The notes beneath the pieces were generated by a model, which made no database searches, was not told the origin of the DNA, and was given only the letters and a program-made list of their open reading frames with translations. Of a stretch of DNA of 64,000 nt, positions 8,987 through 16,386 are shown in pieces; positions within the stretch are counted from its first letter, which is position 1; the number at the start of each line of letters is the position of its first letter. The position numbers and the translations under genes are program-made. This DNA comes from Mycobacterium sp. 852002-40037_SCH5390672 (GTDB lineage: Bacteria > Actinomycetota > Actinomycetes > Mycobacteriales > Mycobacteriaceae): assembly GCF_001665875.1 (NCBI RefSeq), contig NZ_LZTA01000001.1, forward strand, positions 62,001 to 126,000, read 5' to 3'.

Positions 8987-9088
8987 ATGACAAACAGCAT
9001 TGCGCTAATCGGCGGTGGCGCCGGCGGCGGTTTCGTTGGTGGCGGCGCCGGTGGCGGTTTCCTGGGCGGTGGCGCCGGCGGCGGCTAA
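8987..9088 (+). CDS. Putative 33-residue glycine-rich peptide with three GGGAGGG repeats
   Basis: From the ATG at 8987 the frame encodes MTNSIALI followed by three GGGAGGG-type units separated by FVG/FLG and then TAA. Twenty-one of 33 residues are glycine. There is no strong Shine-Dalgarno; GATACTTTCCC precedes the start, so leaderless or weak translation is possible. The stop codon overlaps the stop of the convergent GNAT gene by 4 bases. It is too short to assess by composition alone: it may be a real micropeptide or a chance frame in GC-rich repeat DNA. Confidence 0.35.
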   Translation: MTNSIALIGGGAGGGFVGGGAGGGFLGGGAGGG

Positions 9089-9657
9089 GCCCCCGCCTCG
9101 CCCATTCCGCTTGGCCCGACGATCGGGCCGGGCGCTTCATCCGGGTCGGCAACGCCCGGCAACTCGAGCTGCATCCACGCAACGTCGTGCCAGCTGCCGT
9201 GTTTCCACTCGACGCGCCGGTACAGCCCGGCATCGGTGAACCCGAAAGAGCGGTGGAATCCGTTGCTGGCCTCGTTGGGTTGGGTGATCCCGGCGAACGC
9301 CTGCCGGTAGCCCCGCTCGGTCAGCCTGCGCAACAGCTCCGTGTAAAGCGCTCGCCCCCCGCCGGTACGGCGATGGCCGGCGTCGAGGTAGATCCCGATC
9401 TCGGCCGACCATCGGTATGTGGCAAGGCGATTCAACGCGTGCGCGTAGGCGAAGCCGATCACTTGGCGATTGCGTTGCAGCACAAGCCATTCGTGGTTCA
9501 GCTGCGCCGCGGCGATGCGCGCGGCCATCTCAGCTAGCGTCGGGACTTCGATCTCCCAACTGATGACCGTGTGCTCGACGTACGGGCGGTAAATGGCAAG
9601 GCACGCAGGCGCATCCGCCGCAGATGCCGGACGGACCAGGCCGCCGCTCGCGTGCAC
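9085..9657 (-). CDS. GNAT N-acetyltransferase, phosphinothricin-acetyltransferase-like
   Basis: The 190-residue protein has the GNAT fold: an N-terminal LVRPASAADAPACLAIYRPY, an acetyl-CoA loop region GIYLDAGHRRTGGGRALY (about residues 93-110, a Q/R-x-x-G-x-G/A type loop) and a C-terminal SFGFTDAGLYRRVEWKHG segment typical of Pat/Bar-like acetyltransferases. It probably acetylates a small amine such as methionine sulfoximine-like compounds or an amino acid. The GTG at 9657 is 9 bases after the stop of the upstream membrane-protein gene, suggesting coexpression. Confidence 0.82.
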   Translation of the reverse strand: MHASGGLVRPASAADAPACLAIYRPYVEHTVISWEIEVPTLAEMAARIAAAQLNHEWLVLQRNRQVIGFAYAHALNRLATYRWSAEIGIYLDAGHRRTGGGRALYTELLRRLTERGYRQAFAGITQPNEASNGFHRSFGFTDAGLYRRVEWKHGSWHDVAWMQLELPGVADPDEAPGPIVGPSGMGEAGA

Positions 9658-9666
9658 GTCGCCGCG

Positions 9667-10194
9667 CTAGGGGCGTGGCTGGAAGGGCTGAAACGGCCCC
9701 CGGCGGGGCGGTTCGGTCACGGTCTGCGTGACGGTGCTGGTTTCGGTGCTCGGTGAAACGGTGACCGTGCTCGGTGGCTCTGTGGTCGTGCCCGTGTCGG
9801 TGCTCGGCGGCGGGGCCGTCTCGGTCACCGTCTCGGTCGGCGCTCCGCCGCCTCCGCCGCCTCCGCCGTGGTGCCGCGGCGCCCGCGTCGTGGTGGTCAC
9901 CGGCGCGGTGGTGGACGGGACGGGAGTCGTCGTCGTTGTCGGGCTCGGCGCCGGCGACCCGCTCGCGAGCTTGACCACCGCGAACACCAGCGCAGCCAGC
10001 AGGATCACCCCCAAGGCGCCGGCCGCGACCAGCGCCGCGGGACGGCGGTACCACGGCGTTCCGGGCTCCGGTGGTTCGGGCGCGGGCTCGTTATACCCGC
10101 CGTACCGCTCGGGCGCGGGCTCGTTATACCCGCCGTACCGCGCGGCCGCGGTCGGCTCGGAGTAGAAATCCGGTTCCTCGGGATAAGGCGGCAC
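9667..10194 (-). CDS. Single-pass membrane protein with Thr/Pro-rich extracytoplasmic tail
   Basis: The 175-residue product has an N-terminal cytoplasmic part with two copies of RYGGYNEPAPE (about residues 19-40), one membrane helix (AALVAAGALGVILLAALVFAV, shown here only as about residues 53-73) and a low-complexity tail of Thr, Pro, Ser and Val (TVTETAPPPSTDTGTTTEP) with a polyglycine run. Such tails are often O-mannosylated in mycobacteria; that is inference. No enzyme motif is present. The duplicated segment is an exact 33-bp tandem repeat in the DNA. Confidence 0.75.
   Translation of the reverse strand: MPPYPEEPDFYSEPTAAARYGGYNEPAPERYGGYNEPAPEPPEPGTPWYRRPAALVAAGALGVILLAALVFAVVKLASGSPAPSPTTTTTPVPSTTAPVTTTTRAPRHHGGGGGGGGAPTETVTETAPPPSTDTGTTTEPPSTVTVSPSTETSTVTQTVTEPPRRGPFQPFQPRP
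10076..10141. repeat. Perfect 33-bp tandem duplication inside a coding region
   Basis: Positions 10076-10108 and 10109-10141 are identical 33-bp units encoding the 11-residue motif RYGGYNEPAPE twice on the minus strand. The length is a multiple of three, so copy-number change would preserve the frame. Confidence 0.95.
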
Positions 10195-10213
10195 GAGTGA
10201 AGATGTTAGTAGG

Positions 10214-11239
10214 TCAGCCCTTGTGAGAGATGAGGCCCAGCGCCCGCTCGAACAGATGCACCGTGGCCGCGTGCAATTGGTCGCCGACCTCCTTCTCCGC
10301 CTTCCCGGCGCAGGCGCGTGCCAGCGTTCCCTCGATCACGATCCCGAGCTTGAAGCAGGCCAGCACGGTGTACCAGGTGATGTGGGACAGGTCGCGAGTG
10401 GTGTTGGCGGCGTAGCGCTCGAAGAGTTCGTCGGTGCTGGCCAATCCGTCCTGCCCGCCCAGGGCGTGGCTGAACACACTGGAGCCGTCGGGCTGGCGCC
10501 AGGTGGCCAGCAGCCAGCCCAGATCCAGCAGGGGATCGCCGATCGTGCACATCTCCCAGTCGACGATCGCGACCACGTCGGGTCCCGTGCGGGAGAACAT
10601 CACGTTGGCTGCGTGGTAATCGCCGTGCATGATGCCTGGCGTCCAATTGGCCGGCCGGTGGCGGTCCAGCCAGGTGGACACTTCCTCGATGCCCGGGATG
10701 TCGGGCCCGGGGTAGCCGTCGTACTCGTTGTAGGACTCCAGCTCCGAAAGCCAGCGCGGCACCTGGCGTTCCAAAAAGCCCGCCGGCTTACCGAAGTCGG
10801 CGAGACCCACCGCGACGTGGTCGACGGCACCCAGCTTGGCCAGCGCGTCGGCCATCGACAGGCCCATGCCGTGGCGCACCTCGGCATCGCCGGCGTGCAG
10901 CGGCGGCAGGCCCTCGCCCGCGTTGAATCCGTCGACCGGGTCCATCAAGTAGAAGACGGCGTCGCCCAGCACACCGGGGTCCTCACAGGCGGCGATCAAG
11001 TGTGGATGAGGTACATCGGTACCGGCCAGTGCGGCAAGGACTTTCGTCTCCCGCAAGATGACGCTGTTGCTGCGCGGCCGCAAGTGTCGTGGCCCGCGCC
11101 GCAGCACATAGGCCCGACCGGACCTGGTGAACCGCAGCATGACGTTCTGGGTTCCACCGGTGACCGTGGAAACGTCCTCTAGCGGCCCCTCGCCGAGTCC
11201 CTGCCCGGACATCCAGTCCGCCACGGCATCCAGATCCAC
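10214..11239 (-). CDS. APH-fold kinase, FadE36/ACAD10-like phosphotransferase family
   Basis: The 341-residue protein has the aminoglycoside-phosphotransferase fold: Brenner-type catalytic loop MHGDYHAANVMF (about residue 213), then IVDWEMCTIGDPLLDLG supplying the metal-binding Asp. Relatives include the kinase domain of ACAD10/ACAD11 and Pseudomonas LvaA, which phosphorylate 4-hydroxyacyl-CoA; FadE36 carries a misleading dehydrogenase name for the same fold. I chose the GTG at 11239 because GAGGAG sits 8 bases upstream; another GTG at 11248 overlaps that site. It is one of three such genes in this window. The substrate is unknown. Confidence 0.82.
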   Translation of the reverse strand: MDLDAVADWMSGQGLGEGPLEDVSTVTGGTQNVMLRFTRSGRAYVLRRGPRHLRPRSNSVILRETKVLAALAGTDVPHPHLIAACEDPGVLGDAVFYLMDPVDGFNAGEGLPPLHAGDAEVRHGMGLSMADALAKLGAVDHVAVGLADFGKPAGFLERQVPRWLSELESYNEYDGYPGPDIPGIEEVSTWLDRHRPANWTPGIMHGDYHAANVMFSRTGPDVVAIVDWEMCTIGDPLLDLGWLLATWRQPDGSSVFSHALGGQDGLASTDELFERYAANTTRDLSHITWYTVLACFKLGIVIEGTLARACAGKAEKEVGDQLHAATVHLFERALGLISHKG

Positions 11240-11423
11240 GTAGTCCACTCCTCAGCCCTTCGGGTGCGGCGTGTGTCGGACGGTGTGCGCTCGAATCATG
11301 CCGAACTCCCTTGCAACCTGTGGACCGTCTGGGAAAAAGACTAGGGCAGGGGCGACGGTGGGCACCGGCCGGCGGCGGCTGGAAGAATAGTGTGCATAAC
11401 TTACTTTCTGGAAGGAAATGGCG

Positions 11424-12368
11424 ATGCCGCGGACCGACAACGATTCCTGGGAGATCACTCAAAGCGTGGGCGCCACCGCGCTGGGTGTCGCGGCAGCTCG
11501 CGCGGCCGAGACCGAAAGCGAGAACCCGCTGATCAATGATCCTTTCGCGCGCGTGTTCGTCGACGCCGCGGGCGAGGGGATGTGGAGCATCTACGCCGAT
11601 CCGGCGTTGCTGGCCAGGGCTGGCGACATCGAGCCGGACCTGCGGGATCGGCTACGGCTGATGGTCGACTTCATGGCCACCCGGACGGCGTTCTTCGACG
11701 AGTTCTTCCTCGGCGCGGCCGACGACGGTGTTCGGCAGGTGGTGATTCTGGCGGCCGGCCTGGACGCACGCAGCTGGCGGCTCCCGTGGCCCGACGGCAC
11801 CGTCGTCTACGAGCTCGACCAGCCCAAGGTGTTGGAATTCAAATCGAACACGCTGCGTGAGCACGGCGCGGCCCCGAAGGCGCGACTGGTCAACGTTCCG
11901 ATCGATCTGCGTCAGGATTGGCCGAAAGCGCTGCAGGAGGCAGGATTTGACGCCTCTAAACCGGCGGTCTGGTCGGCTGAAGGCCTGGTTCGCTATCTGC
12001 CTGCGCAGGCCCAGGACTTACTGTTCGAACGGATCAATTCGCTGAGTGCCGAGGGCAGTTGGCTGGCGTCCAACGTGCCCGACGCGGGTTTCACCGATCC
12101 CGGCCGGGTGCAGCGCCAGCGCGACGACATGCGACGGATGCGGGCCGCAGCCGCCGAATTGGTCAACGCGGAGATCACGGACTTCGACGAACTCTGGTAC
12201 CCGGAGGAGCGCACTCCGGTGGACGGCTGGCTGCGTGAGCGTGGCTGGGATGTCACGACGGCGTCGTTCGCGGAGTTGATGGCGCGGTATGACCGCAGCG
12301 TTCCGCAGGGTGCGGAGGACTCGATGCCGCCCACCCTCTACGTGTCCGCGCAACGGCGAGCGGACTGA
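11424..12368 (+). CDS. SAM-dependent methyltransferase, TIGR00027/Rv3767c family
   Basis: This 314-residue class I methyltransferase contains [17 protein letters not shown] near residue 37 and the SAM-binding stretch [18 protein letters not shown] (about residue 108), followed by [13 protein letters not shown]. These features define the LCMT-like family expanded in mycobacteria. The ATG at 11424 (MPRTDND) has GGAAGGA at suitable spacing and matches the start I recall for Rv3767c; another ATG two codons earlier is too close to that site. Substrate is unknown; relatives may methylate small molecules or mycobacterial lipids. Confidence 0.88.
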   Translation: MPRTDNDSWEITQSVGATALGVAAARAAETESENPLINDPFARVFVDAAGEGMWSIYADPALLARAGDIEPDLRDRLRLMVDFMATRTAFFDEFFLGAADDGVRQVVILAAGLDARSWRLPWPDGTVVYELDQPKVLEFKSNTLREHGAAPKARLVNVPIDLRQDWPKALQEAGFDASKPAVWSAEGLVRYLPAQAQDLLFERINSLSAEGSWLASNVPDAGFTDPGRVQRQRDDMRRMRAAAAELVNAEITDFDELWYPEERTPVDGWLRERGWDVTTASFAELMARYDRSVPQGAEDSMPPTLYVSAQRRAD

Positions 12369-12472
12369 TCGCCCCGCCCGTCGCGGATCGCGTTCAGACC
12401 TCAAAGTTCCCTTACCCCAACATTTCCCGCCGCGGTGATGAGCTGGTCCGGGCAGTCGGTACCCTCGCCGTT

Positions 12473-12883
12473 ATGGCTGCCCGACGCGCCCGGCTGAGCG
12501 ACGTGCATGAGATCGCCGCTGCGATGCCGCACGTCCAGCGCCTGGAGGGTCCCAAGGGCAATGCCATTTACCAGGTGGGCGGGAAGTCGTTCGTCTTCTT
12601 CCGCACGCCCCGGCCCGACGCGACCGATCCGGACACCGGCGAGCGCTATGCCGACGTGATCATGCTTTGGGTGGAATCGGAGAGTGACAAATTGGCGTTG
12701 ATTTCCGATCCCGTTTCACCCTTCTTCACCACGGATCATTTCGACGGACACCCGTCGGTCTTGGTGCGGGCCAGTCGGCTGGCTGAAATCAGCAGGACCG
12801 AATTAGCTGAGTTGATTCAGGACGCCTGGTTGTCCCGTGCGTCGAAGAAGCGTGCCGCGACCTGGCTCGCCGACCACCTCTGA
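12473..12883 (+). CDS. MmcQ/YjbR family protein
   Basis: The 136-residue protein matches the YjbR/MmcQ fold in length and pattern: an N-terminal helix, a GPKGNAIYQVGGKSFVFF beta hairpin (about residues 25-42), a LWVESESDKLALI segment and a final helix-rich end with WLSRASKKRAA. The family is often called DNA-binding on structural grounds (CyaY-like fold), with no established role. The gene stands alone; 104 bases separate it from the methyltransferase. Confidence 0.78.
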   Translation: MAARRARLSDVHEIAAAMPHVQRLEGPKGNAIYQVGGKSFVFFRTPRPDATDPDTGERYADVIMLWVESESDKLALISDPVSPFFTTDHFDGHPSVLVRASRLAEISRTELAELIQDAWLSRASKKRAATWLADHL

Positions 12884-12918
12884 CGCTGCTGGCTGTGGCC
12901 GATAAGCACTGCCGCATA

Positions 12919-12984
12919 ACCCATTGCATGTTTAGACATAAGTCGAATGGGTACCTTCTGGTCCACGAGAAAACTTCTTCTCGT
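12919..12984. promoter_or_regulatory. Two inverted repeats upstream of two small membrane-protein genes
   Basis: ACCCATT (12919-12925) pairs with AATGGGT (12946-12952), and ACGAGAA (12965-12971) pairs with TTCTCGT (12978-12984) over a 6-base loop. They lie 18-83 bases before the ATG at 13002. They could be operators or mRNA hairpins; neither is followed by a T tract, so termination is less likely. Confidence 0.35.
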
Positions 12985-13001
12985 CCACAATGGAGGTCAC
13001 G

Positions 13002-13229
13002 ATGCGTGGCAGCGGGATCATCGGAACGGTTGCGTTGGTGTGGTTGCTGATCGGAGTCTTCGCGGCGTGGCAGCGCGATTACTTCAAAAACGACAACACA
13101 TCATGCGCCTCGGCGGGCACGGTTGCGGTGACCGTGATCGCAGGACCCTTGAATTACTTCGGTGTCAATCCGAAAGTCACGGATTGTCGTCTGCCGCAAC
13201 CAAGTTCAATGCAATCGATCAACCTGTAA
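13002..13229 (+). CDS. Small exported or membrane-anchored hypothetical protein (75 aa)
   Basis: The 75-residue product begins MRGSGIIGTVALVWLLIGVFA, a membrane segment or signal anchor, followed by AWQRDYFKNDNTSCASAGTV and a second hydrophobic stretch (VAVTVIAGPLNYFG). Two cysteines remain after the first segment. I chose the ATG at 13002 because GGAGGT lies 5-10 bases before it; an earlier ATG at 12990 overlaps that site. The frame ends 23 bases before the next small membrane-protein gene, so they are probably one transcript. Confidence 0.7.
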   Translation: MRGSGIIGTVALVWLLIGVFAAWQRDYFKNDNTSCASAGTVAVTVIAGPLNYFGVNPKVTDCRLPQPSSMQSINL

Positions 13230-13252
13230 CCGCTCACTCAAAGGAAGTAGAC

Positions 13253-13408
13253 ATGGTTATCTTAGGAATTGTCCTGCTTGTCCTGGGGTATTTCTTCCAC
13301 GTACCCGTCCTGACCACGCTAGGCATCGTGCTGTTGGTGATCGGCGCGATCCTGTGGATTCTGGGCTCGGTCGGGCGTCCGGTAGCCGGCCGGCGCTACT
13401 GGTATTAA
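13253..13408 (+). CDS. Small two-helix membrane protein, DUF6131-like (51 aa)
   Basis: The 51-residue protein consists of two hydrophobic helices (MVILGIVLLVLGYFF and LTTLGIVLLVIGAILWILG) and a basic aromatic end GRPVAGRRYWY. The pattern is typical of small mycobacterial hydrophobic proteins of the DUF6131 type. AAAGGAAG at 13240-13247 is a good ribosome site for the ATG at 13253. A strong terminator-like hairpin follows 22 bases after the stop. Function is unknown. Confidence 0.75.
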   Translation: MVILGIVLLVLGYFFHVPVLTTLGIVLLVIGAILWILGSVGRPVAGRRYWY

Positions 13409-13429
13409 CACCGCTTCGACCGACAACGG

Positions 13430-13464
13430 ATCGCGCGACTGCTCAGCAGTCGCGCGATTTGTTT
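13430..13464 (+). terminator. Strong intrinsic terminator-like hairpin
   Basis: ATCGCGCGACTGCT (13430-13443) is followed, after one base, by its perfect reverse complement (13445-13458) and then TTGTTT. A 14-bp stem with a T-rich tail is a convincing factor-independent terminator for the two small membrane-protein genes, and isolates tcrX from them. Confidence 0.75.
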
Positions 13465-13562
13465 CACAGGACACGCATAGGTCGGGCATAGCCTGGGCTT
13501 AGCCCCCAGCGGGGATACTGGAACTTGTGACGCAGCCCCGAGCCTCGGTAGAGCGGGTTGTC

Positions 13563-14267
13563 ATGTGCCGTGCGGACGGCAACCCCATAAACGTTTTGGT
13601 GGTAGACGACGAGTCCGTCCTGGCCGACATGGTGTCGATGGCGCTGCGATATGAGGGCTGGAACATCTCCACCGCAGGAGACGGGGCATCGGCCATCGCG
13701 GCAGCCCGCTCCCAGCGGCCCGACGTGGTTGTTCTTGACGTGATGCTGCCCGACATGAGCGGGCTCGACGTCTTGCACAAACTGCGCGAAGAGAACCCGC
13801 AACTGCCCGTGCTGCTGCTGACCGCCAAGGACGCCGTCGAAGACCGCATCGCCGGTCTGACGGCCGGTGGCGACGACTATGTCACCAAACCGTTCAGCAT
13901 CGAAGAGGTCGTGCTGCGCCTGCGAGCCCTGTTGCGGCGCACCGGGGTGACGACGGTGGACAGCGGCGCACAGCTGGTGGTCGGCGACTTGGTACTCGAC
14001 GAGGACAGCCACGAGGTCACCCGGGCGGGCGAGCCAATCTCGTTGACATCCACCGAGTTTGAACTGCTGCGATTCATGATGCGCAACTCCAAGCGGGTGC
14101 TGAGCAAAGCCCAAATCCTGGACCGGGTATGGAGTTACGACTTCGGCGGCCGATCCAACATCGTCGAGCTCTACATTTCCTACCTGCGCAAAAAGATCGA
14201 CAACGGCCGAGAACCGATGATCCACACGCTGCGCGGCGCAGGTTATGTCCTCAAGCCGGCCCGCTGA
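13563..14267 (+). CDS. tcrX: OmpR-family response regulator TcrX
   Basis: The 234-residue regulator has a receiver domain (NVLVVDDE, phospho-acceptor D59 in VVVLDVMLP, K in TKPFSIEE) and a winged-helix DNA-binding domain (ISLTSTEFELLRFMM to HTLRGAGYVLKP). The ATG at 13563 gives the TcrX length; a GTG at 13527 is a possible upstream start. It pairs with the TcrY kinase, whose start overlaps its end by 23 bases. TcrXY responds to iron limitation and stress in M. tuberculosis as I recall; nothing in this sequence tests that. Confidence 0.93.
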   Translation: MCRADGNPINVLVVDDESVLADMVSMALRYEGWNISTAGDGASAIAAARSQRPDVVVLDVMLPDMSGLDVLHKLREENPQLPVLLLTAKDAVEDRIAGLTAGGDDYVTKPFSIEEVVLRLRALLRRTGVTTVDSGAQLVVGDLVLDEDSHEVTRAGEPISLTSTEFELLRFMMRNSKRVLSKAQILDRVWSYDFGGRSNIVELYISYLRKKIDNGREPMIHTLRGAGYVLKPAR

Positions 14268-15756
14268 CACGCGGAGGGTCTGGTCCCTTCGACTGCGGCT
14301 GCTGGTCGGACAGATCGTCGTTTTGGCAATCGTCTGCGTCGGCATCACCGCGGCGACCGAACTGGCGCTGCTTCACCACCTGGTGGCCCAGCTGGATGGG
14401 CAACTCGCCGGAACCTCCTACCGCTCGGCGCTCATGTACCCCGAGCCTCCGCATTCGGGCTGGCGGCATCAGCACGTCTATCCAAGGCCGGGCCCCGGTC
14501 CGCGATTCCTGGACGCCCCGGGCCAGCCCGCGGGCATGGTGGCCGCGGTGGTCAGCCACGGGAACACGGTGGACGCCGGTTACACGACGAGCAGCGGTGA
14601 TCGGGCCGAGCTGAGCCCGACCGCCCAGCTGCAGCTGTCCGGAATCGCCGGCAGCCGCAAGCCGGTGACGCTGGACCTCGACGGGCTCGGGCGCTACCGG
14701 GTGGTCGCGGCGCCGAGCCGAAACGGCGGCGACGTCATCGTTACCGGTCTGTCCATGGTCAACATCGACGCCACCCTGATGCGGATGCTGGTCATTTTCG
14801 GGATTGTCACGGTCATCGCGCTAGTTGCCGCGACGACGGCCGGTGTGATCATCATCAGGCGGGCGCTGGCGCCGTTGCGCCGCGTCGCGCAAACCGCGAG
14901 CAAGGTGGCCAGCTTGCCGCTGGCGCGCGGCGAGGTCGAACTACCCGTGCGCGTGCACGAATCCGACGCGAACCCGTCGACCGAGGTGGGGCAACTCGGC
15001 GCCGCCCTCAACCAGATGCTGGACCACATCGCTGCCGCGCTGTCGGCGCGGCAGGCCAGCGAGACGCGGGTTCGCCAGTTCGTCGCCGACGCCAGTCACG
15101 AACTGCGCACACCCCTTGCGGCGATCCGGGGCTACACCGAACTGACCCAACGGATGGGCGACGATCGCGAGGCGGTGGCGCAGGCGATGAGCCGGGTGGC
15201 GTCGGAGACGCAGCGAATGACGCGCTTGGTCGAGGACCTACTGCTGCTGGCGCGGCTGGACTCCGGCCGGCCGCTGGAACGCGAACCGGTGGATCTGTCG
15301 CGGTTGGCGGTGGATGCGGTCAACGACGCTCACGTTGCCGGACCCGACCATCAATGGGAACTCGACCTGCCCGAAGAACCCGTGGTGGTCACCGGGGACG
15401 CGGCGCGGCTACACCAGGTGCTGACCAATCTGCTTGCCAACGCCCGCGTCCACACCGGGGCGGGCACCGTCGTGACGACGCGGTTGAGCACCGAGCGGTC
15501 GCACACCGTGCTTCAGGTCATCGACGACGGACCCGGCATCCCAGCGGGGCTGCAATCCGAGGTTTTCGAACGGTTCGCGCGCGGCGACTCTTCGCGTTCT
15601 CGCAAGGGCGGTAGCACCGGGCTGGGGCTGGCGATCGTCTCCGCGGTCGTCAAGGCGCACAACGGGACGATCGTGGTGGACAGTGCACCGGGCCGGACCG
15701 AGTTCACGGTGCGGTTACCACCCAACGGATGGCAACCGCCCGCGTCCAATTCCTAG
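14245..15756 (+). CDS. tcrY: Sensor histidine kinase TcrY
   Basis: The 503-residue membrane kinase has a first membrane segment at about residues 15-40, an extracytoplasmic sensor region to about 175, a second membrane segment (about 180-206), a HAMP linker, a dimerization helix with the phosphorylated His in DASHELRTPLAAIRGY (H285) and an ATPase domain with N box (LTNLLANARVH), G1 (IDDGPGIP) and G2 (GLGLAIV). The ATG at 14245 lies inside the end of tcrX, so translation is probably coupled. The visible product is slightly longer than the M. tuberculosis protein as I recall. Confidence 0.93.
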   Translation: MSSSRPADTRRVWSLRLRLLVGQIVVLAIVCVGITAATELALLHHLVAQLDGQLAGTSYRSALMYPEPPHSGWRHQHVYPRPGPGPRFLDAPGQPAGMVAAVVSHGNTVDAGYTTSSGDRAELSPTAQLQLSGIAGSRKPVTLDLDGLGRYRVVAAPSRNGGDVIVTGLSMVNIDATLMRMLVIFGIVTVIALVAATTAGVIIIRRALAPLRRVAQTASKVASLPLARGEVELPVRVHESDANPSTEVGQLGAALNQMLDHIAAALSARQASETRVRQFVADASHELRTPLAAIRGYTELTQRMGDDREAVAQAMSRVASETQRMTRLVEDLLLLARLDSGRPLEREPVDLSRLAVDAVNDAHVAGPDHQWELDLPEEPVVVTGDAARLHQVLTNLLANARVHTGAGTVVTTRLSTERSHTVLQVIDDGPGIPAGLQSEVFERFARGDSSRSRKGGSTGLGLAIVSAVVKAHNGTIVVDSAPGRTEFTVRLPPNGWQPPASNS

Positions 15757-15764
15757 CTCGTCGC

Positions 15765-15785
15765 GCTCGTCACCGGGCTACGAGC
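15765..15785. terminator. Weak hairpin between convergent tcrY and lpqH
   Basis: GCTCGT (15765-15770) pairs with ACGAGC (15780-15785) around a 9-base loop. It spans the short gap between the convergent tcrY and lpqH stops. No T tract follows on either strand, so any termination role is tentative. Confidence 0.25.
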
Positions 15786-16245
15786 ACGTCGCGTCGATCT
15801 CGAACGGCTTGCTCACCTGCTGCATCGGGTTCGCCATGTCGACGCCGCCGGCCGTACCGGTGACTTTGTAGGTGTTGCCGTCCTTGGCCGCCGAGGCATT
15901 GCCCTGACCGCCCTGCGCGTACTGCAGGGTCACGCCGTTGACGTTGCCGAGCTGGACCGCCTTCACCGTGGGCGGGTTGGCGTCGGCGAGCACGACACTG
16001 ATCCCGGTGGTGTTGCCACCGACCGCAATCGAGATGTTGCCGCCGGCCTTGGTGCAGATAGTGGTGCCCTGGACGTTCTGGTCCTTGCCGTCGATGATGA
16101 CCTTCGACGAGTTGTTGCCGCCGGCCGACACGGAGCCTCCCGGCACCGAGGTCGAAATGCCATTCGACTTGTTGCTCGAACAGCCCGATATACCGGCGAC
16201 CAGAATTGCCGCTCCAGCTGCCGCGACAGTCAGTCCACGCTTCAC
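15778..16245 (-). CDS. lpqH: 19 kDa lipoprotein antigen LpqH
   Basis: The 155-residue protein has a lipoprotein signal peptide ending in the lipobox ISGC (C22) after [18 protein letters not shown], then a Ser/Asn/Gly-rich linker and the LpqH domain with four later segments such as GNITIAVGGN-like strands and a C-terminal cysteine pair (C in TTICTK and in DATCS). LpqH is a surface lipoprotein and TLR2 ligand in M. tuberculosis. It is divergent from the alkylsulfatase gene and convergent with tcrY, as in M. tuberculosis. Confidence 0.93.
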   Translation of the reverse strand: MKRGLTVAAAGAAILVAGISGCSSNKSNGISTSVPGGSVSAGGNNSSKVIIDGKDQNVQGTTICTKAGGNISIAVGGNTTGISVVLADANPPTVKAVQLGNVNGVTLQYAQGGQGNASAAKDGNTYKVTGTAGGVDMANPMQQVSKPFEIDATCS

Positions 16246-16386
16246 CTGTTCTCCTTTGCCCGAATTTTGCGGCTCTCAGCATTGAGGGCCGTCACGGCAG
16301 TATGCGTGTTTGCCCAGGCGCACATGGCAGGTTCGACGAAATTCTTTCCGGACGCTGGGAGGCGCATCGATGGCAATGTATTAGCG

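Noticed and set aside
9842..9872. Poly-glycine codon run considered as a phase-variable repeat
   Set aside because: The codons are not a uniform short tandem repeat and the tract lies in a low-complexity domain.
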